A DNA stretch of 36,749 bases from a virus. Numbering within the stretch: the stretch's first letter is position 1; the number at the start of each line of letters is the position of its first letter. A program made the translations under genes and the position numbers. Under the pieces are notes generated by a model, which saw only the letters and a program-made list of their open reading frames with translations, did no database searches and was not told the origin of the DNA. The stretch is taken from positions 1 through 36,749 of IMG/VR virus record IMGVR_UViG_3300047497_000064; one strand, given 5' to 3'. Shown in pieces: positions 1-6,825 of this stretch.

Positions 1-171
1 CGGCTCGAGTCGCGGCTCGAGTCGCAGCTCTGGTCGCAGCTCGGATCGCAGCTCGAATCGCAGCTCGAATCGCAGCTCGAATCGCAGCTCGGATCGCAGC
101 TCAGGTCGCAGCTCTGGTCGCAGCTCAGGTCGCAGCTCTGGTCGCAGCTCGAATCGCAGCTCAGGTTGCAG
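1..171. repeat. Left copy of 171-base terminal direct repeat (circular overlap)
   Basis: Bases 1-171 match 36579-36749 at 170 of 171 positions. The only difference is A at 127 against T at 36705, which changes an AGG (Arg) codon to TGG (Trp). The overlap keeps the reading frame, so the contig is most simply a circle of about 36,578 bp. Confidence 0.9.
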
Positions 172-510
172 CTCGAGTCGCAGCTCAGGTCGAAGCTCGA
201 ATCGCAGCTCGAATCGCAGCTCTGGCTGCAGCTCGAGCTGCAGCTCGAGTCGCAGCTCGGACCGCAGCTCGGATCGAAGCTCTGGTCGCGGCTCGAGTCG
301 AAGCTCGAGTCGCAGCTCTGGTCGCAGCTCTGGTCGCAGCTCAGGTCGCAGCTCGGATCGAAGCTCTGGTCGCAGCTCAGGTCGCAGCTCGAGTCGCAGC
401 TCAGGTCGCAGCTCGAGTCGCAGCTCTGGTCGCAGCTCTGGTCGCGGCTCAGGTCGCAGCTCGAATCGCAGCTCGAGTCGCAGCTCTGGTTGCAGCTCAA
501 GTCGCAGCTC
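1..510 (+). repeat. 12-base coding tandem array (left part), tetrapeptide Q-L-x-S
   Basis: Degenerate 12-base units, cag-ctc-NNN-tcg, run in frame to about base 510. The third codon is almost always one of TGG, GAG, GAA, AGG or GGA (Trp, Glu, Arg, Gly); the first is CAG, CGG or AAG. Leu recurs every fourth residue. Bases 1-171 are the terminal overlap with 36579-36749; from base 169 on there are 28 further units. Because the array is longer than a short read, its true unit number may differ from the assembled one. Confidence 0.95.
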
Positions 511-1140
511 TATAACGCGTTGTATGGGCACCACTGGTGTGCGTGGCTGGTTTTCTACCGCTTCGCGGAGGAGATCGGCGTCAAATACGCCGCGAAAGAT
601 TCCGGGCTGCTCGATTTGTGGCTGTACGAATCTCGCCACCTGCACTGGTGGTTTCCGTACGACGGAATCGCGCTGGTTTCCGAGCGCTACACCGTTTGCA
701 AAGTGGACGAGCAGGGGCGTCTGCATAATCCGGCTGGGCCCGCGATCGGCTATAGCGACGGTTGGGGTGTTTGGGCCTGGCATGGGGTCCGCGTTGAGCA
801 GCGAATCATTGAGCAGCCGGAGGCACTGACCGCCAAAGAAATTCTCGCCGAAGAAAACGCCGAAGTGAAGCGCGTGATGGTCGAGCGCATGGGCATGGAG
901 CGCTTCCTTACCGAGGCTGGTGCGAAGCAAATCCACACGCACGAGCGCGGCGATCTCTTCACTATCGACCTGCCAAACGATCCCGAGGGCGTGTTGCGCG
1001 CGGTGCGTGTGACGGACCCTTCCACCGGTCGCGTGTATTTCCTGCGTGTTCCGCCAACGATCCAGCGCGCCGATGACGCTGTTGCGTGGACGTTCGGGTT
1101 TGACGTGGAGAAAGAGTACCGGCCCGTGGCCGAAACGTGA
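1..1140 (+). CDS. DUF6745 protein, repeat array and C-terminal domain (3' part of a gene split by the contig ends)
   Basis: The frame is open from base 1, so the gene enters from the left edge; its 5' part is at 36192-36749. Joined through the 171-base end overlap it encodes about 508 residues: an N-terminal domain, about 54 four-residue units of the form [Q/R/K]-L-[W/E/R/G]-S, and a C-terminal domain of about 210 residues (from about base 508). The C-terminal domain has features I associate with DUF6745 proteins: a Trp-rich stretch (HLHWWFPYD), LVSERY, DEQGRLHNPAGPAI, DGWGVWAWHGVRV, a conserved-looking AEVKRVMVERMG helix, YFLRVPP, and a VAWTFGF...EYRPVAET end. The function of the family is unknown to me. 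An internal TTG at 166 is not a credible start. It follows a small partner gene (35879-36190), so the two probably form a cassette. Confidence 0.85.
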   Translation, partial: RLESRLESQLWSQLGSQLESQLESQLESQLGSQLRSQLWSQLRSQLWSQLESQLRLQLESQLRSKLESQLESQLWLQLELQLESQLGPQLGSKLWSRLESKLESQLWSQLWSQLRSQLGSKLWSQLRSQLESQLRSQLESQLWSQLWSRLRSQLESQLESQLWLQLKSQLYNALYGHHWCAWLVFYRFAEEIGVKYAAKDSGLLDLWLYESRHLHWWFPYDGIALVSERYTVCKVDEQGRLHNPAGPAIGYSDGWGVWAWHGVRVEQRIIEQPEALTAKEILAEENAEVKRVMVERMGMERFLTEAGAKQIHTHERGDLFTIDLPNDPEGVLRAVRVTDPSTGRVYFLRVPPTIQRADDAVAWTFGFDVEKEYRPVAET

Positions 1141-1147
1141 GAAATGC

Positions 1148-1264
1148 ATGAGCGCCCGCCTCTCCCAGCTGAAAAAGTTTGCCAGCCATGCCGGTCCCTG
1201 CGCGGCGTGGATCGAGCGGTGTGTCGCGTGGTGCAGGGAATCCGACTTTGCGGAGGCTGTGTAG
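1148..1264 (+). CDS. Small hypothetical protein (38 aa)
   Basis: A 38-codon frame starting with ATG 7 bases after the DUF6745 stop. It encodes a short helical, Trp/Cys-containing peptide (MSARLSQLKKF...CVAWCRESDF). It competes with the overlapping frame that could extend the next gene upstream to 1144. I prefer this frame because its third codon positions are about 80 % G/C, like the neighbouring genes, against roughly 55 % for the other. No family is recognised. The alternative is that this is noise and the next gene starts at 1144. Confidence 0.35.
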   Translation: MSARLSQLKKFASHAGPCAAWIERCVAWCRESDFAEAV

Positions 1265-1269
1265 CCGAT

Positions 1270-1803
1270 ATGCCCATTTGGTGCGCGTCCCACCTGAAAA
1301 ACAATCCGCCGGAGTGGGTGAGAGCCACTCAGTTCCGGGAGAGCCAGCACTTTTGCAAGGAATGCCTCTATGAAAAATACCCAGAGACGCGGCCTGCGAA
1401 GACGCTCGCCCAGATGGCCAAGGAGGCCTTCGGAAAGCCGGCGCCGATCGAGCAAGCCGCGCCGGCGAAGCTTTTGGAAGTTGAATTCACGGAGGAGAAA
1501 GCTATGCCGGCACGGAAAGAGATCGATTGGGCCAAGGTTCAGAAAGACCGCGACGACGGAATGACGACGACCGCGCTGGCGGAGAAGTACGGCTGTTCGA
1601 CGCCCACGATTTGCACACGGACGAAGCCGGCCAGCGAAGCGGTGCGCCAGGCGCGGAGGAAACCCGCCGGCAAACTCACCGAAGCCGCGGCCGCTGCTAC
1701 AACCAGCAGCGATTCGCCGTTGGCCAGCGTCATCGCCGATTTGATCGCGAAGCGCGACAAGCTGAACGCCGCGATCGAACAGCTGCAGGCGATCGAGCTC
1801 TAA
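1270..1803 (+). CDS. Zinc-ribbon / helix-turn-helix protein (possible DNA binding)
   Basis: About 177 residues. Near the N-terminus there is a C-x2-H ... C-x2-C pattern (WCASH, then FCKEC) that could bind one zinc. The C-terminal third, after an Ala/Glu-rich linker, looks like a small resolvase/homeodomain-type helix-turn-helix (DWAKVQKDRDDGMTTTALAE, then KYGCSTPTI), followed by a basic stretch and a final helix. A sequence-specific DNA-binding role is inferred. Start choice is uncertain: ATG 1270 follows a GGAGG at 1252-1256; the same frame is open back to 1144; and ATG 1504 has a strong GGAGGAG at about 6 bases, so a separate 99-residue HTH-only product is possible. Confidence 0.6.
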   Translation: MPIWCASHLKNNPPEWVRATQFRESQHFCKECLYEKYPETRPAKTLAQMAKEAFGKPAPIEQAAPAKLLEVEFTEEKAMPARKEIDWAKVQKDRDDGMTTTALAEKYGCSTPTICTRTKPASEAVRQARRKPAGKLTEAAAAATTSSDSPLASVIADLIAKRDKLNAAIEQLQAIEL

Positions 1804-2139
1804 ATGCGCCGCGCGCCGATCCCCGAGACCTGGGAAGCCCTGGAACGCGATGGCTGGAAGTTCCTCGTCCGCACCAGGTGCCGGGAGTGCCGGCGAACGA
1901 TTGAATTTTGGGAATTGCCCAGCGGCCGGAAGATGCCGCTCGAAAAAACGGATGTGCAGAGTTTGTACGTGCCGCATTTCGCGGTGTGTCCCTATGCAGA
2001 AAAATTCAGGAGCAACGCATGGAAGCCGAAAGAGCAGCAGCCGGTAGCACCCAGTTTGAAATCGTCGGAATCGACCAGCTCCACGAAAGCAAAACCAATC
2101 CTCGAAGAGCCTTCGCAAAAGACGCTCTTTCAGATCTGA
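1804..2139 (+). CDS. Small cysteine-containing phage protein
   Basis: 111 residues, starting directly after the previous stop. The first 70 residues look real: CRECRRTIEFWELPSGRKMP followed by PHFAVCPYA, a C-x2-C ... C arrangement like that of many small phage zinc-ribbon proteins of unknown role. The last 40 residues (Ser/Lys/Pro-rich) overlap the start of the ParB-like gene by about 120 bases and may be a non-conserved tail. Confidence 0.6.
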   Translation: MRRAPIPETWEALERDGWKFLVRTRCRECRRTIEFWELPSGRKMPLEKTDVQSLYVPHFAVCPYAEKFRSNAWKPKEQQPVAPSLKSSESTSSTKAKPILEEPSQKTLFQI

Positions 2140-3779
2140 CGGCCAGCATCGCGGAGAAGGGCGTGCTGGTGCCGCTGCTGGTGCGGCCACAACGGGTCCT
2201 CGATGCCGATGTGCACAACGGCCGCGGCCAGGTCTTCGAGATTCTCGCCGGCGCGAGGCGGTACCGCGCGGCGAAGGCCGCCGGCGTGAAGGAAATCCCC
2301 GTTGTGATTCGCGATCTCGACGACACGCAGGCGCTCGAAGTCCAGGTGATCGAGAACCTGCAGCGCAAAGACGTGCATCCGCTCGAGGAAGCGGAAGGCT
2401 ATAAGGCACTGCTCGAAAAAGGGAAGTACGAGATCGCGGCGCTGGCCGGGAAGGTGGGCAAAAGCGAAAGCTATATTTACCAGCGGCTGAAACTTGCGGA
2501 GCTGATCGAGCCGGCAAAGAAGGCATTCATGGCCGAAGCCATCACCGCGGGTCACGCCATCCTGATCGCGCGTCTGCAGCCCGAGCAGCAAAAAGAAGCC
2601 CTGAGCGTGGCGACCGATCCATACGACCAACTGAGCGTCCGCGATCTGAGCGATTGGATTCAGCAGAACATTTTCCTCGACCTGCACAGCGCGGCGTTCC
2701 CGAAAGATGTCGACAACCTGGTGCCCGGGATCGTGTCCTGCGTCGATTGTCCAAAGAGAACGGGTTTCGCGCCGGCGCTTTTCGCGGACGTGAAGAAGAA
2801 AGACACCTGCACCGATTCGGCATGCTTCCACAAAAAGGCGGACGCCTTCGTTCAGCTGCAGCTCGCGAGCGCGAAGAAAGACGGGAAGCCGCTGGTGCAG
2901 CTTGTCGGCGAATACGGCAAGCCGAAGATCGCCGGCGCGTTGTCGCGCGACCTCTGGCAGGAATTCGAGCACAAAGATGCGAAGTGTCCAGCGGCCGAAA
3001 AGGCGATCGTCGTCGACGGCCGCAGCCAGGGGAAAACACTCTCCATCTGCCGCGACACGAAATGCAAAACGCACGGCCGCCAGGCGCGTGAGACCAACGC
3101 CGGAACATCGGACCCCTACCGCGTAAAGCAGCTCAAGGAGGAGAAAAAACGCCGCAACGAGATGGAACTGCGGAGAAAAATCCTCCACGCGATTGCCGAA
3201 CGCACGGTCCAGCCGATCGACAAGCTCAAGCCCGCGCACTGGCAGATGCTGGCGAAGTTCGTGCTCGATCGCATGTGGCATGACGCCGAGGCACTCTTTG
3301 CGAAGGCGATGGGCATCGAGCCCAAGATCACGAAAAATTCCTGGGGAGCGACCAAGGACTTCGGCGGCGCAATCAAGGCCCGGGTGAATGCTGCGAAGTC
3401 GCCGGCGGAGCTGGTGCGCTGGATATTGCTGCTAGCCGCGTCGCCGACTTTGCTGGTCGCCACGTATGACAGCGACAGCAGCGCTGACCGCAAGCTGCTC
3501 AATGAATTCGCGCAGCTCGAGGGCGTGAAGGTTTCGGAGATCGAGAAGCGGCACAACGAAGCCCTGGCCGGGAAGAAGGCCAAGAAACCCGGGAAATCGC
3601 AGACGGCTGTAAAGCCAGCGAAGAAAGCGGCGAAAGCAAGCCGAAGAAAAAGGCGGCGTAGCGCAATCCTGCAGCACAAATCTTTCGGAGGAAACCATGA
3701 ACGATGGAGAGCTGGTAAGTCTGAGCAACATCTGCAACGTTATCGGTTGAGCTGTAAAGAAATTCTCGAAACGAGGTGA
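2019..3779 (+). CDS. ParB-like nuclease/CTPase-fold DNA-binding protein
   Basis: About 586 residues from ATG 2019, chosen because an AGGAG (2008-2012) lies 6 bases upstream; the frame is open to 1908 but that part is shadow. The N-terminal ParB/Srx domain is clear: NPRRAF, the GARRYRAAKAAG box, and ENLQRKDVHPLEEAEGY, followed by a KorB-type HTH (ALAGKVGKSESYIYQRLKLA). A Cys-rich central region (CVDCPKR, CTDSACFHKK, CRDTKCKTHG) follows, as in large phage-encoded ParB-like proteins. No ParA is encoded, so chromosome-style partitioning is not implied; a role in DNA processing or regulation is as likely. The last ~50 codons (Arg-rich, after the Lys/Pro/Ala stretch) look out of frame. Another frame from 3602 ends naturally in ...KPKKKAA at a TAG at 3659-3661, suggesting a frameshift near 3590-3640. 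Confidence 0.85.
   Translation: MEAERAAAGSTQFEIVGIDQLHESKTNPRRAFAKDALSDLTASIAEKGVLVPLLVRPQRVLDADVHNGRGQVFEILAGARRYRAAKAAGVKEIPVVIRDLDDTQALEVQVIENLQRKDVHPLEEAEGYKALLEKGKYEIAALAGKVGKSESYIYQRLKLAELIEPAKKAFMAEAITAGHAILIARLQPEQQKEALSVATDPYDQLSVRDLSDWIQQNIFLDLHSAAFPKDVDNLVPGIVSCVDCPKRTGFAPALFADVKKKDTCTDSACFHKKADAFVQLQLASAKKDGKPLVQLVGEYGKPKIAGALSRDLWQEFEHKDAKCPAAEKAIVVDGRSQGKTLSICRDTKCKTHGRQARETNAGTSDPYRVKQLKEEKKRRNEMELRRKILHAIAERTVQPIDKLKPAHWQMLAKFVLDRMWHDAEALFAKAMGIEPKITKNSWGATKDFGGAIKARVNAAKSPAELVRWILLLAASPTLLVATYDSDSSADRKLLNEFAQLEGVKVSEIEKRHNEALAGKKAKKPGKSQTAVKPAKKAAKASRRKRRRSAILQHKSFGGNHERWRAGKSEQHLQRYRLSCKEILETR
3697..3750 (+). CDS. Possible 17-residue leader or remnant ORF
   Basis: ATG 3697 follows a near-perfect ribosome site (GGAGG at 3688-3692) but the frame stops at TGA 3748-3750, giving MNDGELVSLSNICNVIG. 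The frame continues open after the TGA to a TAG at 3800. It lies inside the presumed out-of-frame tail of the ParB-like gene, which supports that gene's real end being near 3661. It may be a truncated start of a lost phage gene or a leader peptide. Confidence 0.3.
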   Translation: MNDGELVSLSNICNVIG

Positions 3780-3784
3780 AGGAA

Positions 3785-4144
3785 ATGGCAGCAGATAGAG
3801 AGACAGCAGTAGAGTCGTTCAGCACGTCGAGTCTGGAACAGGAGCTCAAGCGGCGCTTCGCACGCAATGCGTCGCCCGATCCGTTTCGCGATGAAGTTTG
3901 CGAAGTCAGCGGCGCGCGGCTCGGCCGCGCGCCAGGCTTCGACCTCGATCACCTGTTCACCTATCACGCGCCGAACGCACGCCAGCTGACGCAATACGAA
4001 GCCATCCGCACTGCGGCGAAGTATTTCGCGACGGTGTTGCTGCAGAACACTCCGGCCTGCGCGGACCAGAGCGACGCGATCCGCAAGCTGCGCGAAACGG
4101 TGATGACAGCCAACGCCTCGATCGCGCTCGACGGCCGGCAATGA
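3785..4144 (+). CDS. Acb2/Tad1 hairpin-domain protein (candidate anti-CBASS nucleotide sponge)
   Basis: 119 residues from ATG 3785 (GAGG at 3773-3776; GTG 3776 is an alternative). The C-terminal ~60 residues have the pattern of the Acb2/Tad1 hairpin family: FTYHAP, YEAIRTAAKYFA, a spacer ending in CADQSDAIRKL, and the closing helix VMTANASIALDG. Acb2-type proteins form helical hexamers that bind cyclic oligonucleotides and so block CBASS effectors; the Tyr in TYH (Y60) and the Lys in the next helix (K79) could serve as ligand contacts, but I have not aligned them to a structure. The first ~55 residues are an extra region not typical of the short family members. Family assignment is from remembered pattern; sponge activity is inference. 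Confidence 0.75.
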   Translation: MAADRETAVESFSTSSLEQELKRRFARNASPDPFRDEVCEVSGARLGRAPGFDLDHLFTYHAPNARQLTQYEAIRTAAKYFATVLLQNTPACADQSDAIRKLRETVMTANASIALDGRQ

Positions 4145-4338
4145 CTTCCCGCGCAGGCCTCCGCTCCGAACGCAAAAGCGCGGAAGAGCAATGCAGCGAA
4201 AAGTTCTTCCGCGCGGGGGCGGTGTGCGATCTCGGCAAGGGCCATCGCGGGGAGCACCACGCGACCGTCGCGGGCGTGGACCACACCTGGCGGGATTTTC
4301 GCGACGATTCGGACGACGAAGGAGATTCGGACTCATGA
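4141..4338 (+). CDS. Small Cys/His-motif phage protein
   Basis: 65 residues, ATG overlapping the previous stop (ATGA). It carries C ... C-x-LGKGH-x-GEHHA ... W, a Cys2/His2-like arrangement seen in many small actinophage and environmental phage proteins (possible zinc site). The C-terminus is acidic (DDSDDEGDSDS). No function known. Confidence 0.65.
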   Translation: MTSRAGLRSERKSAEEQCSEKFFRAGAVCDLGKGHRGEHHATVAGVDHTWRDFRDDSDDEGDSDS

Positions 4339-4454
4339 GCACCTGCAGAGTCTGTCTCGGTGAAGGCAAAAACACGGTGAACGGCGTCGTGAAAGCCTGC
4401 CGCTACTGCGGCGGCACAGGGAAGCGGCTACCCAACCCGAAAGGCGGTCAGTGA
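4335..4454 (+). CDS. DnaJ-type zinc-finger mini-protein
   Basis: 39 residues, with ATG overlapping the previous stop. It consists almost entirely of two CxxCxGxG repeats (CRVCLGEG and CRYCGGTG), the motif of the DnaJ central zinc domain; the pair would bind one zinc. Stand-alone copies are common in phages. A chaperone role cannot be claimed without a J domain. Confidence 0.75.
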   Translation: MSTCRVCLGEGKNTVNGVVKACRYCGGTGKRLPNPKGGQ

Positions 4455-4738
4455 TGGGCGAATTTTTGGTGTCGTCGATCGTCAGCGAGCGGACCAAGGA
4501 AGGCATGGTTCAGGTGATGTGGGACGGCAAGGCCTGCCAGCTCGACGTGGCCGGCGCGCGCGAGCTCGGCAACAACCTGCTGCATTGCGCCGAGGCGGCC
4601 GAAAGCGATGCGGGCATCGTTCACGTCATCACCCAAGTTGTTAAGGCGCCGTTGGAACTGGCCTACGCAGTGCTGATCGACCTCCGAAAATATCGCGAAG
4701 AGCAAGAGGTCACGCGACGGGAGACGCAGCAGAAATGA
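4454..4738 (+). CDS. Hypothetical protein (94 aa)
   Basis: Start ATG 4454 overlaps the previous TGA (GTG 4451 is an alternative). A compact alpha/beta-looking protein: beta-rich first part (FLVSSIVSE..., MVQVMWDGKACQLDVAGA) and a helical second half (ARELGNNLLHCAEAAE, then a long helix ending REEQEVTRRETQQK). No recognised family. Confidence 0.7.
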   Translation: MGEFLVSSIVSERTKEGMVQVMWDGKACQLDVAGARELGNNLLHCAEAAESDAGIVHVITQVVKAPLELAYAVLIDLRKYREEQEVTRRETQQK

Positions 4739-5058
4739 GAAACGACAAACGCCTGTTCTGGGCCACGCTGGTGAAATCCTCGCCGCGCTACGTCGACTGG
4801 CGTCACATCCTCGATGACGACGATGTTCCCATCACGTCGCCGAATTCGGTCGAAGCGCAGCTTGGCCCCGAGAAAGTGGAAGTCTACCGCCTGGACGTGA
4901 AGCGGATGAATCCTGGCCAGCGCGATCGACTGATCGACTTCATCGTCGTGAAGTTCAACGAACGCCGCAGCGCGGTGGCCGATGCGATCGACAAAGAGGG
5001 TTTTCCGATCCGCGCGGAAGATGTGACCGTCGCGATGAGCATGAGGGCGTTTCTATGA
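4735..5058 (+). CDS. Hypothetical protein (107 aa)
   Basis: ATG overlaps the previous stop. Acidic and basic patches alternate; visible elements are RYVDWRHILDDDD, VEVYRLDVKRMNPGQRDRLI and a helical ending. No recognised family; its position in a tightly coupled early operon argues that it is a real gene. Confidence 0.7.
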   Translation: MRNDKRLFWATLVKSSPRYVDWRHILDDDDVPITSPNSVEAQLGPEKVEVYRLDVKRMNPGQRDRLIDFIVVKFNERRSAVADAIDKEGFPIRAEDVTVAMSMRAFL

Positions 5059-5459
5059 ATCTCTCTCCCGATCTCGAACGCTGGCGCATCACGTCCGGCC
5101 CTTACGCTTCTTTGCCTGGCGAACAGTATGGCGCTTTCCGGTTGCCCGGTCCTTGCGGCCGCAGCCTACTGATCATCGCCAGCGCCGGCGACGAAAGTCT
5201 TGGCGTTTTCTGGGAGCACGTCAGCGTCTCGGCCGTTAAATATACGCCGAACTGGCGCGAGATGTGTTTCGTCAAGGATCTCTTTTGGGATGCCGAAGAG
5301 ACGGTGATTCAGCTGCACGTGCCGCGCTCGCGATGGATCAGCAATCACGCCACCTGCCTGCACCTGTGGAAGCCCACCAAGCAGGAAATTCCACTGCCGC
5401 CAGACTTCACCGTCGGCGTGAAAGAACTCGGCGAAATTTCCGGGGCAGAGCATGCATAA
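5055..5459 (+). CDS. DUF7694-type phage protein
   Basis: 134 residues, coupled start. It shows a pattern widespread in phages and prophages: a GAFRLPGP...LLIIASAG strand pair, WEHVSVSA, PNWREMCFVKDLFW, VIQLHVPRS, CLHLWKP and a closing PLPPDFTVG. I associate this with the DUF7694 family, whose function is unknown; genes of this family usually sit among early genes next to other small proteins, as here. Confidence 0.75.
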   Translation: MNLSPDLERWRITSGPYASLPGEQYGAFRLPGPCGRSLLIIASAGDESLGVFWEHVSVSAVKYTPNWREMCFVKDLFWDAEETVIQLHVPRSRWISNHATCLHLWKPTKQEIPLPPDFTVGVKELGEISGAEHA

Positions 5460-5706
5460 ACCCGCCCAAGTCACTGTCGAAGACCGCCTCGCCAATGGGT
5501 CGACGCTGCTGCGCAAAGTCGACGTGGTCACCGCCGAACTCGAAGCCGCCGGCTTCATCACCATGGCCCGTTGCGACCGCTGGGAAAAACTGATAGCACC
5601 GGAGCGCTTGCGCGTGGGTCAGGCGATGAAGTCCCTGGGCGTTCCGCCGCTGAGCAAATTGCCATCTCTCGCGAGGGCCAAGGCGGTGCCAGGTGCGCAG
5701 CAATGA
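5452..5706 (+). CDS. Hypothetical protein (84 aa)
   Basis: ATG 5452 overlaps the end of the previous gene by 8 bases. A short, mostly helical, basic protein (LLRKVDVVTAELEAAGF, then IAPERLRVGQAMKSLGVPPL). No family recognised. Confidence 0.65.
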   Translation: MHKPAQVTVEDRLANGSTLLRKVDVVTAELEAAGFITMARCDRWEKLIAPERLRVGQAMKSLGVPPLSKLPSLARAKAVPGAQQ

Positions 5707-5906
5707 TTCCCCGCGACGCCCTCAGCGAGTGCAGCTACGCCTGGCGGGACGAAAACAACCTGCTGCACATCAGCTTGCCGGCGTTTCTCGAAAGCGCAGG
5801 CCTGCCGGTCAACGAAACCTCCATGCGCGTGGCGGTGGAAGTGCTGCGCCGGCAATTCAACATCCCGATGATCGTCTTCGACGAAGGGAAGAAGGCCGAC
5901 GCATGA
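5703..5906 (+). CDS. Hypothetical protein (67 aa)
   Basis: ATG 5703 overlaps the previous TGA; the frame upstream of it is shadow. Contains SYAWRDENNLLHISLPAFLE and a helix-strand ending (VAVEVLRRQFNIPMIVFDE). Unknown function. Confidence 0.65.
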   Translation: MIPRDALSECSYAWRDENNLLHISLPAFLESAGLPVNETSMRVAVEVLRRQFNIPMIVFDEGKKADA

Positions 5907-6313
5907 AATCGCGCCCGGAGATGATCCCACTCGAAACCGTGCTCAATGCCGTCGGGGAGCTTTGCGACGGATGCCGGGCGCGGGTGCGAGCGCGCTTTGC
6001 GCAGGCGATGCTGGACCCTGAGAAGGCCAGGACCTGGGGCCTGCCGGGCACGTTGCCATCCCTCCTCGAGATCATCGGGACCGCGTGTAAAGAATCCGGC
6101 GTGAACCCCAGGGCGTTGTTGTCGGAGGGTAACCAGGCCCAGCTCGTGGCGGTGCGCCGCGTGATCGTCGAGCGAGCAAGGCAGCGCGGGTTTTCCTATC
6201 CGCAGATCGGGCGCGCGCTCGGCCGCCATCACACTTCGGTACTTCACTTGGCGAAAACGAGCATGTATTTGAGGCGGGGAAGGGAAAGACGGGAGCAGCG
6301 GACGGAGGCCTGA
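5903..6313 (+). CDS. DnaA domain IV-like DNA-binding protein
   Basis: 136 residues from ATG 5903 (overlaps previous stop). The C-terminal 55 residues match the DnaA C-terminal (domain IV) helix-turn-helix: AVRRVIVERARQRGFSYPQI followed by GRALGRHHTSVLHLAK, close to the DnaA signature in which the IG-x-x-x-G-R-x-H-T-x-V segment reads the DnaA box. There is no AAA+ ATPase part, so it is not an initiator by itself. It could recruit or compete at DnaA boxes, or act as a regulator. The N-terminal half has a CDGC pair and is otherwise unassigned. Confidence 0.75.
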   Translation: MKSRPEMIPLETVLNAVGELCDGCRARVRARFAQAMLDPEKARTWGLPGTLPSLLEIIGTACKESGVNPRALLSEGNQAQLVAVRRVIVERARQRGFSYPQIGRALGRHHTSVLHLAKTSMYLRRGRERREQRTEA

Positions 6314-6317
6314 GGGA

Positions 6318-6506
6318 ATGAAGTGCCCGGAGTGTGGGAGAGAGCAGCACAGGGTTGAAAAAAAACGGAAATATGACATCCAAGACTACCGACGGAAAAA
6401 GTGTCTCAGCTGCGGCTATCGCTTCAGCACCGAAGAGCGCATCAAGCGGAAGCTCAAAGTGGTACGGCCAAAAGCCGAAAAAACGCGGCTGGAGCGACGC
6501 CCGTGA
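6318..6506 (+). CDS. NrdR-like zinc-ribbon protein
   Basis: 62 residues; GGAGG at 6304-6308 is 9 bases before ATG. It is essentially the zinc ribbon of NrdR: MKCPECGREQ, then YDIQDYRRKKCLSCGYRFST and a basic tail. The ATP-cone domain of full NrdR (about 150 residues) is absent, so it is not a ribonucleotide reductase repressor; such stand-alone ribbons are common in phages. Confidence 0.75.
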   Translation: MKCPECGREQHRVEKKRKYDIQDYRRKKCLSCGYRFSTEERIKRKLKVVRPKAEKTRLERRP

Positions 6507-6825
6507 AGAGTTTGTGCTGGGGCGCTGCGAGCATTGCGGCGCGGAATGCGTCGAGCGGCGAATCGTCGGCACGAACGTGTATGTGACCTACGTGGGGGCA
6601 GTCGATCACCTGGTAGCGGAAAGATTGATTCTGCAGCTCGCGCCTGGGATGGACCCGCACGACCGCGTGAACCTGATGTGTCTGCAGCGCGTGTGCCACG
6701 GAATCAAGATTGGCGCGGATCGGCTGCTTTGCCGCGGCGATAAGCTCGGCTTTTTGCAGCGGTTACGGGAGAACGGGTGGCCGATGGACAGAGTGCAAAG
6801 GGCGTTGGAATTCTACGGGATATGA
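6373..6825 (+). CDS. HNH-like zinc endonuclease-family protein
   Basis: The well-supported core (from about 6514) reads C-x2-C (CEHCGAEC), then AVDHLVAERL, and then DRVNLMCLQRVCHGIK, the layout of an HNH/His-Me finger domain: a first Cys pair, a D-H in place of the H-H/D-H active-site motif, an N, and a second Cys/His group. Phage HNH proteins beside terminase genes often assist packaging; this one lies about 0.75 kb upstream of terS. The start is unclear: ATG 6373 overlaps the NrdR-like gene by 134 bases, while GTG 6514 would give a 103-residue protein. The stretch KPKKRGWSDAREEFVLG before the first Cys looks like genuine protein, favouring the longer form. Confidence 0.65.
   Translation: MTSKTTDGKSVSAAAIASAPKSASSGSSKWYGQKPKKRGWSDAREEFVLGRCEHCGAECVERRIVGTNVYVTYVGAVDHLVAERLILQLAPGMDPHDRVNLMCLQRVCHGIKIGADRLLCRGDKLGFLQRLRENGWPMDRVQRALEFYGI

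Noticed and set aside
1-510. CRISPR-like or non-coding satellite array
   Set aside because: The units are 12 bases without spacers, stay in one open frame, and are flanked by protein domains of the same gene.
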